Below, piece by piece: positions 25,617 to 37,090 of a stretch of 64,000 nucleotides of DNA. Source of the DNA: Acephala macrosclerotiorum (taxonomy: Eukaryota; Ascomycota; Leotiomycetes; Helotiales; Mollisiaceae); the NCBI GenBank assembly GCA_014904845.1, contig MU119224.1, forward strand, positions 62,001 through 126,000, given 5' to 3'. A program made the position numbers and the translations under genes. The notes under the pieces were generated by a model. It saw only the letters and a program-made list of their open reading frames with translations. It made no database searches and was not told the origin of the DNA. The first letter of the stretch is position 1. Every line of letters begins with the position of its first letter.

Positions 25617-28600
25617 ATGGCGGAAAATCCCGACGCCAGAGAGCCATGTCGATACGCGCCAGATGAATTGCTGGGTTTGAGGAGCTCCCTTCCCTTTGTT
25701 ACCTGTGCGATCAAGAAACTCAATCAACATCCTGATCTGGGTATGTGCATAACCTGAAGCTCCCATGGCATCTTTGTACACTTACTAACTTTGTGCAGCC
25801 TGCATCCTGCGCATTCCTGACCGAGCCCGCAGAGACCCTGAGAACTTCTCTTGCAGCTCTAGAATGCTTGTGGAGATCACTAATAGGAGTCAACAGGAGG
25901 ACGGAGACGCGTCGTGGAGTCATCATCGTGTGAAAGTGAATACCAATCCCTTCCTGACGCGCTTGGAAATCAGCAGAACCGTCAACTTCAATGGGCTTTG
26001 CGCAAGCGCGAGAGCTCAGATCGATCTTCGCAACCACACTCGGCACCAACTGATACTGCTGCACAGCATTCGGAAAACTTTCAGAAATTCTACCGTGCGG
26101 TCGTATCTCCAACTCACGTCAGAGTCACAGCTGGTGGCAGAATCGTCCCAAACACCCGAGCTACCGCGCCACCTCTGTTGGAGTGGAACAACGACAAGTC
26201 AAGCTTCGAGCCCACAAAGCAAATCTCAAATCCCGAAACCAACAGCGCACAACCTATCTGGTCGCCCAATCCACAATTGAACAGTGGCTTCGCACCTCTG
26301 ATTTCGAACACCTTCTTGCCCCCGTACAACTTGCTTTCGCAAGGCAATTCGCTCACCATGCCGAACATGGCTCCTCAGTTCTCACACGCCGTTCATGGCT
26401 CTGAGCATGGCTCTTTCGACAATTCTGCGAACCCGCAGCTGTCTATAGATGCAGGTGGTAATCTCGCGCAAGCTGGTATGATCAAGCTCTCGCATCCAGC
26501 TCAATTCGACGGTTCAAGACCATACATGATCAATGGCCAAGTCGTGTATCCTGTTAGCGTTGGAGGTCCACAACTTCCATTCGGCATGCTTGGCAACCCA
26601 AACTATTTCCCTCCTAGCCCGATGGCTCCTGCAGGGTTCATGCCACAACACTTTCCTCTCCAGATGCCCAACTCCATGGCTTTCCCACCCGGTCACCCTG
26701 CCATGTTGGCTGCCGGCCTAACTCCTCCCTCAGAGGGCCTGCCTACCATGGCTCCATTCCTGCCCATGCCTGGTGCCATTCTTGACACCGACGCTTTGAA
26801 TTCCCAGGTTGCTGCTTTGCGCCAGCAGTTGAAGAACGTTGAGGACCAACTCGCCGACAACATCGATCCAGGCTTCATTGGACATCAGCGCGTCTTCCTT
26901 CAGTCGCAAATCAACCACCTCGAGGCAATGATTGAACATCAGCGTATTCATCGGGCTAAGGAATTCAATGGCAGCAACGGCTTCAGTGGCAATGGCAGTA
27001 ATGGCAATCGAGCTTCGGGCAACGCAACCATGTCCCAAAACACCTCGAAGCAACCTTCAACAGGAGTCGGTCCTTCCGCAGAGATCAATCGCCAGGCCCC
27101 AGCTGTTGTCTCCTCTTCCATGGCCACTGGTAAGAATGCGGAGAAGAACAGAGGCTCAAAGCTTGCTCCGCACACAGAGATCGGTAAGACTCGCTCTGAG
27201 CCGGGTACCAAGTCTCGCCTGACCATTGCTGCCGCAATGGCTCCGCCTTTCCAGCCACGCTCGCAGACTCTCGTCGGTCAGAACAACCACGCCGTCGCAC
27301 CTGCCACGCGTTCGCCCAGTCCCGACTTCATCGCCCTGCTTGAGGCAAACCCAAAGTGGCAGGCCGAGTTGACCGCTAGACTCGTGTCTAAGGCTGAAGG
27401 AAACTGGAGCAGTCCAAATCCGCCATACGTGACTTTCAGCCAAGGCCCTCCCCGTCAAGTACCAGTCAGCAAGTCTGTTCAAGCACCAATTCAGCAATCA
27501 GACACATTTCATGTCAATGGCTCGACCAACGGCGCAACTGAGGACAAGTTTGTTATGCCAGCAAATGCTGTTCCTTATCTTGTTGGAACATTGCCTCATG
27601 GTGTGAATACCACTATGGCCAATGCCACCGAGTTCATGTATCCCCGCGGTCTGACTGATGAAGAAGTTCGTGCTCGCTATCTGTATTGGGGTAAGGCACC
27701 ACGTTCTGTTCAGAGTGGATTGCCCAAATTTGACGGGAAGGATTTCTACCCTCCTTCTCCAGTCAAGAACAGTGATTCCCTGATTGTCGGAAAGGATGGT
27801 GTCACATTTTCCCGCCACCCTGTTACTGGAGCTCTCATGCAAAATCCTAACTTTGATCGCATCTTCCTCTCTCCTTCGCCGAAGGGCGCTTCAAAGAGTT
27901 GCGTTATGTTAGGACCCGTTCCGCCACAACCAAACTTCCGCAATGGTGCCCAACACCACGCAGCCTCTCAATCCCAGGGATCAATCAAGATGGGTGATGA
28001 GTTAAACGGCTCAGATGGAGCTGAGAACTGTCGAGCCTTAGCCCTCCGATCATGCACTCCACCATCTGATGGCGCGGATTTCGCTGAATCAGTTGAAGAA
28101 AATAGGATTAGGGAGACCATCATTTACTACAACAAGGCTGAGCGCGAGTCACCCGTAACTCCTCAAGACCATGGCCACTCCGGTGAGGACGCAGCCGAGT
28201 ATGATGAGGTCCGCACTCAAGACTCTTGGGAGCGAAACGAGACTGAAGCTCGATACAATTCCAACACTGCCAACTACGGTCCCTCTCAATCCGTTGGAAG
28301 TGACCTCGGCTCTGCTTCCACTGTTGACTTCGATCTCGGCTCTCAGGGCAGATTTGCATCAGCTGAGCAGTGCCCTGCCGACACCAAGAAGTGAGTTGCT
28401 TGGTCCCCAAGTAGTTTAGTAAACCAAAGCTGATCATACATCCTTCAGGGCCGAGCAGCAGACCTTGTTCCTGCAGGGCATATTGAAGAATGACGCACCA
28501 ATGGTCGGTAGCGCCCTGTCTGGCACGATCTCCTCTGCTACCGCTCAAGGTTACTTGCCTCCCTATCGTGGATCTGCTGCGGCTTCTTTCACACCCACTG

Positions 28601-28878
28601 TCATGAACTCGCAGAACCCTGGCTTGGGCGCTGACAACATGGGCGCTAAGCATGGTGGCAAGCTCTTCACAGGTCCAGCTCCGGCTATGGCATTCCTCTC
28701 CGAGAATGTTCCGTTCAACTCAGAGCGCTACCCGAGATCCATCATCCCTCCCCAAAATGCTGAGGCCTACATGCGCTATCTTGCATTGAAGAAGAATGAG
28801 GACAACAAGCAAGTCGGCGAGCAAGGATGGAATGCCAATACCACCGGTACTGGATCCGTCAATGGCTCAAACTGGTAA
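25617..28878 (+). CDS. Large disordered protein with an N-terminal eIF4E-binding motif (putative translational regulator)
   Basis: Exons 25617-25740, 25897-28390 and 28449-28878 give 1015 residues. The first intron is decisive: the earlier acceptor at about 25798 leads to a stop, while a CACTAAT branch site and the CAACAG acceptor at 25896 restore the long frame. Near the N-terminus, RYAPDELLGLR (12-22) matches the canonical eIF4E-binding motif Y-x4-L-hydrophobic (Tyr13, Leu18, Leu19), as in 4E-T, GIGYF and fungal Eap1/Caf20 proteins. Further conserved-looking short blocks are NFQKFYRAVVSPTHVRVTAGGRIV-like sequence around residue 110 and a predicted coiled coil around LNSQVAALRQQLKNVEDQL. The rest is Pro/Gln/Asn/Ser-rich low complexity with many Met-Pro repeats. 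The motif is seen; the role in binding cap-bound eIF4E is inference. No enzyme domain is present. Confidence 0.8.
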
Positions 28879-31284
28879 AGCCTCACGTTTTATCCGACTG
28901 TCGCCATGGTTTATGACTGAACGACTTCAGCAGAGCTGCCTTTCTATTGCCGAGTTTGGCGGCACTTTCGATGACTTCTTTGCTCTGAGCCGATATGGTC
29001 CCCTTTTCAATCTGAATCACTTGCATGTCAATATTGCCGTGGACTTGCCAGCCGTCTCTGTGGCTTCCTGTACTCCGCACTTGATGGAATCATGCTTTTA
29101 AAGCCGACAAGCATCGATATTGTATCGATACGCGGTCGTTCTGGTGGTGGTATGAACCATGGCACATGCGTTTGCTTTCTTTCAATCAGTTTTTCTTCCC
29201 AGACATATGGAATTGCTGTAGTCTTACTTATTTGCGTTCCCTTTGATGTGTACAACATGGAGGATATTGCGATTGTGGAGGGTCAAGTCTTGCAGAGGTA
29301 TCTTTGCTTTCTTTGGCCTTCTAAGGGTAGTACTATGATGCGCTGCGATATGTCAATTAATCGGAAAGGGCACCCGAGTACATTAATGGAACAATACTGC
29401 ATCACGTCGTCTTCTGTGTGACAATTTATTATTCATGCCATCTTCAAAATTGGCACGTCCTTGATGTTAAGCTTGCTTGAAAGGGAGTGGACGGCCACCT
29501 CGGTAGATTAGTCACGATTCCTTTAACGGCGTGTGGCGGTGCTAACTCTTTCTTATGGCGATTCGATTTAGTAGCATCGGCAGTCAACACGCACCAGCAA
29601 GAAATCGTCTAGAATACCGGATATACGTTGATCCCTTTTCCTTGAGACCGTTGCAGGTTGACGTGTCGCGTGGGACTCGAGAAGATATTCAAGAGAAGGT
29701 TCCACACTATCGCAACAGAGGCTTGAGGAGCTTGCCACAGGGCTGTGTTCATACCACGATCGATTACTCAAGAATGGATTATTGAATACCCGTTGATAAG
29801 TGGGAGGGAAGCACGCAATACCCGGCAAAGTCTGGAGTAGGGCAGGAGAAGAGGTTGGGAAGAAGCAAATACGGAATTCCCCAACAGCAGCGATGCGAGG
29901 CTGTTATGGCAATACAAGATGACGAAGACGTTTGTATCACGGCGTTGTCATGATTCCCCATTAAACAATCAGGGGAGGATGTACTCTAAATCTCTAAATA
30001 GGTCGGTGTTTCGTGCGCATGTGAGAAGAAACGTAACTTTCCGTTCGATGAAGCTTCGTGCGATCGAGATGTAAGAGGATGGGAAAGGGAAAGGGAAAGT
30101 GAGCTGTGTGATGATATCATCGCATCGAGGATTGGTAAGAATTTCTCAGGAGGCCACACCTATATCTCTCCTCACAGATGTTATTCGCCAATTCCCCCTA
30201 TTCTGGCCGGACCCGGGCTCCATTTATGCTGTATTTTCGGGCGCCCGTACCGATAACCGCGGTCGCCAGACCACGCTGTGTGTCCACCTCTGGCTTCTGC
30301 CGACCAGACAGTATTGCGAGAGTGACATGCTTTGGTGAGCAGGTGCCGGAAGCAGGCAGGGAGGCAGGCAAGAAGAAGCAGAGGTAAAGGGCCCTTCCAC
30401 CAGAACGGATTCGGAAGATTGGGACTTTAGTGAGTGAGGTTGTGTGGGCTGGACTCGACTCGACTCGACTCGATCTGACTTGGCCTGGAAGCTGGGCTGA
30501 GCTATTGGAAAAATGGGGGAGCTGGCGAGAGCGAGTTGATATATTTTCAAGACACGTTGCTGCATGATGTGATAGAGTGAGACTTCATAAAAGATCACGA
30601 ACCAATGAGAAAGACCTGTGTTCCGGAATGATAGAATACTGGAGAAAAGTCCAGTCATAAATAAATCCTTCGTGGTTCTGCACAAGACTCGTACCAACTG
30701 GAAGGGTTTCGACTCTCCTGCCTAGAACAAACCCGCCCGTCTCCCCGCCGTTTAGCGCTTGCCGCCAAAACCCTCACACCACAGCCAGACAGAGAGACTC
30801 GTCGCTGATTTCCACGCCTGAGGAAACAAGTCACCCACTCCCGCCCCAACTTCCGCTTTAGGTCACACCCGAGCGACTAGAGATACTAGAGTAAACCTAC
30901 CACTATCCAACAAGCCTCTCCTCTCCTCTCCTCTCTTTCCTTCCCTCCTCTTCGTCCAATCTGCAACATACCATACCATACCATACCATACCATACCATA
31001 CCGAGCGTCTTGAGCAGCGTCGTGTTGCAGTGGCCATCAACACATCAGCAGATTGCGAACTGACAAACCCCGAGTGATGGCCCTTAGCGAGTAGAGGCTC
31101 GTTGATACTGCGCCACGGTCTTCCGAAACTCTGGCGAGCCAGGGTCACCATCACGTCTGCAACTCCGGACTGATTAGCAACCTTCCGGGCACGGTCCAAC
31201 GTCGACGACGACAGTCCATTCTCCCTTTCTCATCCACATCTGAGCACGAGAGGCAGCGCTCGTGAAAGCTGCGTGCCCTTCTCG
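28879..31284. other. Intergenic region and leader of the NRC-2 kinase gene
   Basis: Holds the 3' region of the preceding gene and a long promoter/leader for the kinase. Simple repeats cluster near the kinase start: GACTC repeats at about 30452-30472, CCTCT repeats at about 30913-30935 and (CATAC)7 at 30967-31001. No gene is supported; minus-strand frames at 30.2-31.5 kb are low-complexity readings of these repeats. Confidence 0.5.
30967..31001. repeat. (CATAC)7 microsatellite
   Basis: Seven perfect tandem copies of CATAC, about 280 bases upstream of the NRC-2 kinase start codon. Such a tract is likely length-variable between strains. Confidence 0.9.
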
Positions 31285-33360
31285 ATGACGACGTTATTTC
31301 ACTCCTCCTCCCCGAATTCCCTCCAGAACGAGAAACGAAACTTCTCCGGCGGTATGTCGATGTCGTCCAACAAGCATACCAATGGCCATAGTCCATTTCC
31401 GCAGAAGTTGAAGAACTTCTTCCGAATAAATAGCCTGGGAAGCAACGATGAGAAGAAGGATGGGTCGGTGAAATCCGAGAGCAAGAGCTCATTCCGACAA
31501 TCGAAGTTCTTCCCTGGTTCCGGGCGAAATCGTTCCACAACCGTGGCAAGTGAAGGAAATGCGTTGGATGATGGTGTTAGTCCGACGGCTCATGCCAATC
31601 CATACTTCGTACACCAAGGACCTCCCGCGTTAAGACATCACAATGAAGGATCTGTTCCGCCGAGTCCGCCTGATACCCCAATCTTGAAGGTAGATGCTGT
31701 GTCAGGGGCCAACGACCAAGCTACGATTGCATCGAAGGAGGAATTGGCACGAAAATTGAGAAGAGTTGCCAGTGCGCCAAACGCACAGGGTATGTTCTCG
31801 AAAGGCAAAGGAAGTGGTGATAGGCCTGCTACAGCCGAACTTGGAAAGGAGCCTTTAGCACAAAATGCCAGCACAAGCATGTTATCATTGGTGGATGCAA
31901 AAGCAAATAGTGGCACACTCCCAATACCAGGACAAGATAGCTTGTCTGCCTTACAACCACCAAATTTGCGGAATGCGATGGCATTCAGGAGGACATACAG
32001 CTCGAATTCCATCAAAGTACGAAATGTCGAGGTTGGACCAGGAAGCTTTGACAAGATCAAGTTGATTGGCAAGGGGGATGTTGGAAAGGTGTATCTGGTG
32101 CGAGAGAAGAAGAGCAGCAGGCTGTATGCCATGAAGGGTGGGTAGTCCTTTACAGAAAACAGGTGTTGTGTCAGCTAATTGAAAGCAGTGTTGAGCAAGA
32201 AAGAGATGATCAAGCGGAATAAGATCAAGAGAGCATTGGCAGAGCAGGAAATTCTCGCTACGAGCAACCATCCTTTCATCGTCACATTATACCACTCGTT
32301 CCAATCGGAGGACCACCTTTACCTGTGTATGGAATACTGCAGTGGTGGGGAATTTTTCAGAGCTTTACAGACACGGCCCGGGAAGTGCATACCAGAGGAA
32401 GATGCCAGATTCTATGCGGCAGAGGTTACAGCGGCTCTTGAGTACCTTCATTTGATGGGTTTCATCTACAGAGATCTTAAGCCCGAAAGTAAGCTCTTAG
32501 CTCTAATGCGTCAAAATCATACTGATTGTATTAGATATTCTCCTCCACCAGTCCGGGCATATTATGTTATCAGATTTCGACTTGTCCAAACAGTCGGACC
32601 CTGGCGGAAAGCCAACTATGATTCTTGGCCGAAATGGTGCAAATACAAACTCATTACCTACGATCGATACGAAGTCGTGTATAGCGAATTTCAGAACAAA
32701 CTCGTTTGTGGGCACGGAGGAGTACATTGCGCCTGAGGTCATCAAGGGCTGTGGACATACCAGTGCTGTGGATTGGTGGACTTTGGGCATATTGATCTAT
32801 GAGATGTTATTTGGTACCACACCTTTCAAGGGAAAGAACAGGAATGCCACGTTCGCCAACATCTTGAGGGATGACGTGCCTTTCCCAGAGCACTCGGGCT
32901 CTCCGCAGATCTCCAAGTAAGTATACACCTTTGCTTGAGCATTCTTCATGCTAATGGCCATAGTCTGTGCAAGTCATTGATTCGGAAACTCCTTATCAAG
33001 GACGAAAATCGACGATTGGGAGCCCGAGCTGGAGCCTCTGACGTGAAGACCCATCCATTCTTCCGTACAACGCAATGGGCTTTAATCAGACATATGAAGC
33101 CACCGATGATTCCACACCAAGGACGAGGTATCGATACTGTAAACTTCCGGAACGTCAAAGAGAGTGAGAGCGTTGATATTAGTGGGAGCCGGGCAATGCC
33201 AGGAGGACTGCCTAAGGGTGTTCCACTTGATTCGGGCCTGGCCACTCCAGGAGCCGAGGTTGTCGATCCATTCGAGGAGTTCAACTCGGTTACGCTACAC
33301 CACGATGGCGAGGAGCATGGTCAAACAGAAGACCAGAACAATGGTCGGTACGACAACTAG
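31285..33360 (+). CDS. nrc-2: NRC-2/KIN82-type AGC serine/threonine kinase
   Basis: Kinase of the group containing Neurospora NRC-2 (hyphal growth versus conidiation) and yeast Fpk1/Kin82 (activation of lipid flippases at the plasma membrane). Exons 31285-32137, 32189-32488, 32535-32916 and 32964-33360 encode 643 residues. About 250 Ser-rich N-terminal residues precede the kinase domain: glycine loop GKGDVGKVY, Lys284 in YAMK, YRDLKPEN catalytic loop, and DFD (398-400) in place of the usual DFG, a mark of this AGC subgroup. As in the family, there is an insert between DFD and the activation loop [13 protein letters not shown]. The C-terminal AGC tail carries FRNVKES and the hydrophobic-motif-like [10 protein letters not shown] leftover DNA-encoded Ser/Pro-rich N-terminus suggests heavy phosphorylation. 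Orthology is firm; flippase control here is inferred from yeast. Confidence 0.93.
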
Positions 33361-34318
33361 GGCAAAAGAGTGACATGTGTTGGACACTCTTGATAAGAAT
33401 AAAAAGCCGAAGTGTTTGAGTATTGGATTTTTGGCCGGAAACTTCAAAAAGTCGCGACGCTGGATTAAACAGATATAAGCTTTCATTTTGAGGGCAAGAT
33501 CAACATAAGCTCGTATGGTTCCGTTTCGTTTCTGTCTCGGCATCAAGGATCGAAGCAAGCTATGGGTTATTTGACAGGCATACTTTTCTTTCTCCTCACG
33601 GGCATCTTTGCTGCATTGTAAATATGGCTATGATACGAGATCTGGAGACTGGACAAGGTGGTGGCGTTTAATACGGTTTGACAGCTTTTGCACTTCTGGG
33701 GAGTGTTGATTGCGTTGAACTTCTCTTTGCTAGGCTTGTGGTGGTAGAAGTAGGAGACGAGCAAAATGCATATGAGGATTTCATGCCTTCTCGAATTAGT
33801 GTTTTGCGACTCAAGTGATTTGCTATCATCCTTGTGAGCGTCCTTCTTTACGCAATGTCTTATGCTACAGTGGAGCAATAAGCTTCCAAGTTCATTTGGT
33901 GGGTGCATCTTCAGTCTAATCTTTGGTCTTCAGTCTCTACTTTCTTCGCACTGCCGTCTTGTCTGTGAGAAACTTGGAAGACCTAGAAAATGACTTTTGC
34001 ATAATAACACGGCAACGTGTAAATCTCATTGTCCGGAACCAGCTGGGACAATGTCCTAATTGGGACAACCCATTCAATAACCACATTTTAGTGCCTAATT
34101 TATATCCTCTTTTCACGTGACAATGCGCCTTTCTGCTGACATGCACGAGTTTTCTCTTCAAGGCGTACATGGCATAACCCGAGGTTTCTGCTTTCGGCTT
34201 TTGAATCTGAATAGCGCTTGCCAAACACCTATATAATCTCACAGTACCTCACCCACTCAGAACAGATACCACGTCCAGATCAACATACCACCGCTCACTC
34301 ACTCACTTATACCTCACG
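33361..34318. other. Intergenic region before the isochorismatase-like gene
   Basis: No gene supported. AT-rich 3' region of the kinase gene, then a promoter with a TCACGTGA element at about 34114-34121 and a TATATAA box at 34230-34236. Confidence 0.55.
34230..34236 (+). promoter_or_regulatory. TATA box of the isochorismatase-like gene
   Basis: TATATAA, 83 bases upstream of the start codon at 34319, at the right distance for a core promoter with a short leader. Confidence 0.6.
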
Positions 34319-34969
34319 ATGGCCTCCTCACCAACTAAGACTGCTCTCTTGCTTATCGATATACAGGCCGGATTCGCACCTCATGAATACTGGGGTACCG
34401 AACGCTCAAATCCCTCCTTCGAATCCAACATCACAAAACTCCTCGCCTCCTATCGTCAACTATTGCCATCCCCAAACCACAGAGTAATCCATGTACACCA
34501 CTCCTCCATCCATCCTGATTCTCCTCTCCACCCCAGCAATCCCGGCATGCAACCCGCCTCATACGCTCTCCCTCTGGAATCCGAATTACCAGTTTTATAC
34601 AAGAAAGTTAACTCGGCTTTCATCGGCACTCCATTGGAAGAGATTCTTGTGGAGCATTTTGGAGATGACGGAGGGAAGTTATATGTATGTGGTCTGACCA
34701 CGGATCATTGTGTTAGTACGAGTGTGAGGATGGCGGCCAATCTTGGAGTTGCTGATGGGTCGATCGTGAGAGAAGAGAAGAAGAAGGGAGGGGAGGGTAA
34801 AGGAGGGAAAGGGGAGGTGGTGTTGGTTGGGGATGCGACGGCTGCTTGGGGAAAGGGGGGGGTTGATGCGGGGACTTTGCATAAGGTTCATCTTGCTAGT
34901 TTGAATGGGGAGTTTGCGAGGGTTGTTGGGGCCGGGGAGGTGTGCGGGGAGTGGGAGCGTTTGAAGTGA
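34319..34969 (+). CDS. Isochorismatase-family cysteine hydrolase
   Basis: Intronless, 216 residues, Rossmann-like alpha/beta hydrolase of the isochorismatase/nicotinamidase superfamily. The catalytic triad is visible: Asp14 in LLLIDIQAGF, Lys96 in YKKVNSAFIGT and Cys131 in TTDHCVSTSVR. The Gly-Leu-Thr-Thr before the cysteine supplies the cis-peptide region typical of the family. The nicotinamidase metal site DxHxxxH is not evident, so a role in hydrolysing a small amide or vinyl-ether metabolite is more likely than NAD salvage. A Lys/Gly-rich insertion (about 151-163) encoded by a purine-only DNA run interrupts the domain just before VVLVGDATAAWG; it looks like a repeat expansion in a surface loop. 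No signal peptide. The substrate cannot be deduced. Confidence 0.88.
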   Translation: MASSPTKTALLLIDIQAGFAPHEYWGTERSNPSFESNITKLLASYRQLLPSPNHRVIHVHHSSIHPDSPLHPSNPGMQPASYALPLESELPVLYKKVNSAFIGTPLEEILVEHFGDDGGKLYVCGLTTDHCVSTSVRMAANLGVADGSIVREEKKKGGEGKGGKGEVVLVGDATAAWGKGGVDAGTLHKVHLASLNGEFARVVGAGEVCGEWERLK

Positions 34970-35690
34970 GGGGAGAGTGGGGGACGGGCCTGGTGGGATG
35001 GCGATATGAGGTTTAGGTGTTCAAAAGTCGGTCTGGGGACTAGTTGCTGAAAATTGGATGATATCATGAGAAGGACGAGGACACAGTGCTGACTTCTGCT
35101 TCAAAATTTGATATTCTAGAAAAGAAGGAACGTTTATCCCGGACAGTTGACGGATTTTCTCCTCGCCTGTCTTCTTTTTCTCGTCTTCACGTTAGCAGGA
35201 GCGTCAAATTAGTTCTCATGTCTACACGTTGCATCTCAAGCCACATCTGTTGTCTCAGCTGGATCTCTAAAATTTTAGGATCTCTTTTTAAGATTGCTTT
35301 ACTGTACCTTGGACTCGGTAGGCAAGCATGAGCTGGGTCCATGCAAAGACTGCTGAGCTTCATATTTCTTGTGGCACCCTGGTTGACGAGGAAGCCGCAG
35401 TGAGTCGTCCGCACTTGCTTGAAATCAACTTGAGCCATTGCCAGGCAGACATCGATTTCCAAAAGTAGCAGTAACGATTCGCGAACTGCGCTGTGCATCA
35501 AAAAGTCAAAATCATAAAAGTTTGCTTGCATTTCATTCCGCCTTGGAAAAGCAGCATCATCTCAGATGATATAAAACAACCAACAGACAGCAAATTCAAT
35601 TGAGAACGTAAAATTTTGTCCCAAATCCAATACTTCACCCTGCCGACCCTCCAATGAAATACTCTCTACCTAAAACTCGTCACCAACGTA
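34970..35690. other. Intergenic spacer
   Basis: Between converging genes (isochorismatase-like + and the secreted protein -). Nothing beyond short frames. Confidence 0.55.
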
Positions 35691-36182
35691 CTACTGCCAG
35701 GTAATGCCTCCATTTCTGCAGACGGTTCCTGGAGGCACATCCTGGACCGGTTCAAGTCCACTGACACCACAAACTCTGAACTGAGTACCACCTTCTACCA
35801 CACAAACAATTCCATTCGTACACACCGTTCCATCCGGGTTCAACAATGCATTGTTCGGCACCCAACCCGGATATCTGAATGCATTGCAGATGCATTCGGT
35901 GCCTGGAGGAACAGTGCCAGTGTTACCGTTTGGACACTGCCAGGTGTTGAGATCGATGCAGGTCATGACATTGCCTGCGCCGCATGGTTGGCCACCGGGA
36001 GAGGGAGCTACACCTGTACAGTCGACGCGAGGGAGGAGGACGTTGGGCGTTGGATTTGCACTGATGGTGTGGTAAGAGAACCGTCTTATAAGAATGTGGT
36101 GTATGCGGATCGTAACTTACGAGATGAGTCTGCTTGAGCCTAGGACTAAGAGTCCAGAGAAGAGAGAGGTGAGTTTAACCAT
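35691..36182 (-). CDS. Small secreted cysteine-rich protein with an internally duplicated motif
   Basis: Two exons on the minus strand (36182-36121, 36060-35691; GTAAGT donor, CATCAG acceptor) encode 143 residues. A hydrophobic N-terminus (MVKLTSLFSGLLVLGSSRL) is a likely signal peptide, cleaved around residue 20-22. The mature protein has ten cysteines, all in the C-terminal 110 residues. Two halves look related: each has a Cys-x(5-9)-Cys pair followed by a VPPGT-x-C segment (VPPGTEC and VPPGTVC). This spacing recalls small carbohydrate- or chitin-binding modules such as CBM19, but I cannot assign a family firmly. It could be a cell-wall protein or an effector-like secreted protein. Lone gene, no partners nearby. 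Confidence 0.75.
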
Positions 36183-37090
36183 TTCTGACTACTCCTTTCT
36201 AGACGTTGAAGAATGTTTAATCGATGCCTTTGATCTTATTAAGATATTCTGTATTGTGAGAATGATGAAGGTCCCATCTAGGTAGGGAAATCGCCCAATT
36301 TATATCAAGTCCCTCATGGTGACCGCTTTCAGCTCAACACCAAAGCTCATATACGTGTGATGAGCACACAACTCATCCCAAGAAGCAGTGCCTCCACATC
36401 TCAACCAGTAAATTCCATAACCTGACTCACAAAAACTTTTTGTACAAAATCATGGCATTCAGACTTCCAATAGCACTTTCCTAATCCGCCATGACTTTCA
36501 AAGGAAGGCACCGTAGGCAGCTCTTCCCCAGCCCTCAACAGCCGTGCCTCCACGATCATGATATCCAGCAACAAGGTGACACCAAAAATAGCTAGCACAC
36601 ATGGGTAAATGCCGATAATGAAATAACCATATTCGAGATCATGAGATCGTTGGCAGATGTGGGGACTTGTGATTGGTGGTGCTGGGAGAAGGATTCGCTT
36701 CACAGCTCCCACAACGCATATGTGAACGACCGAGTCCAAGATCATTGGTGAGCACATACGGTTGTAGTGGTGGCATTCGTGTTGAGCAGGAATACGGTTC
36801 AGCCTTATGAACTTGGCTTTGAGCTAGAGGGTGATTGGAGATTGTGCCCTCCGGCAAGAAACCGAGGCAAAACAAACGAGCAGAAATTAGGCAAGTCAAA
36901 AAATGGATGCAACACAGTGTATTCCACTGATCATTTGCCTGGCTTTATAAATATTCCAGGAATCGAGGGTCAACGAGAAAGGCTGAAAAGTACGTACTAA
37001 TATCTGGTTGGATAGCACTCGCTGACCACCTAGCATATGATCAATGGGATACGCTGTACTGAATAATCACTGTTTTGAAGAGCTCTTTCA
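36183..37090. other. Promoter of the secreted protein and 3' region of the UCS gene
   Basis: About 0.9 kb upstream of the secreted-protein start, ending at the stop codon of the UCS gene. No coding sequence supported; short frames only. Confidence 0.5.
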
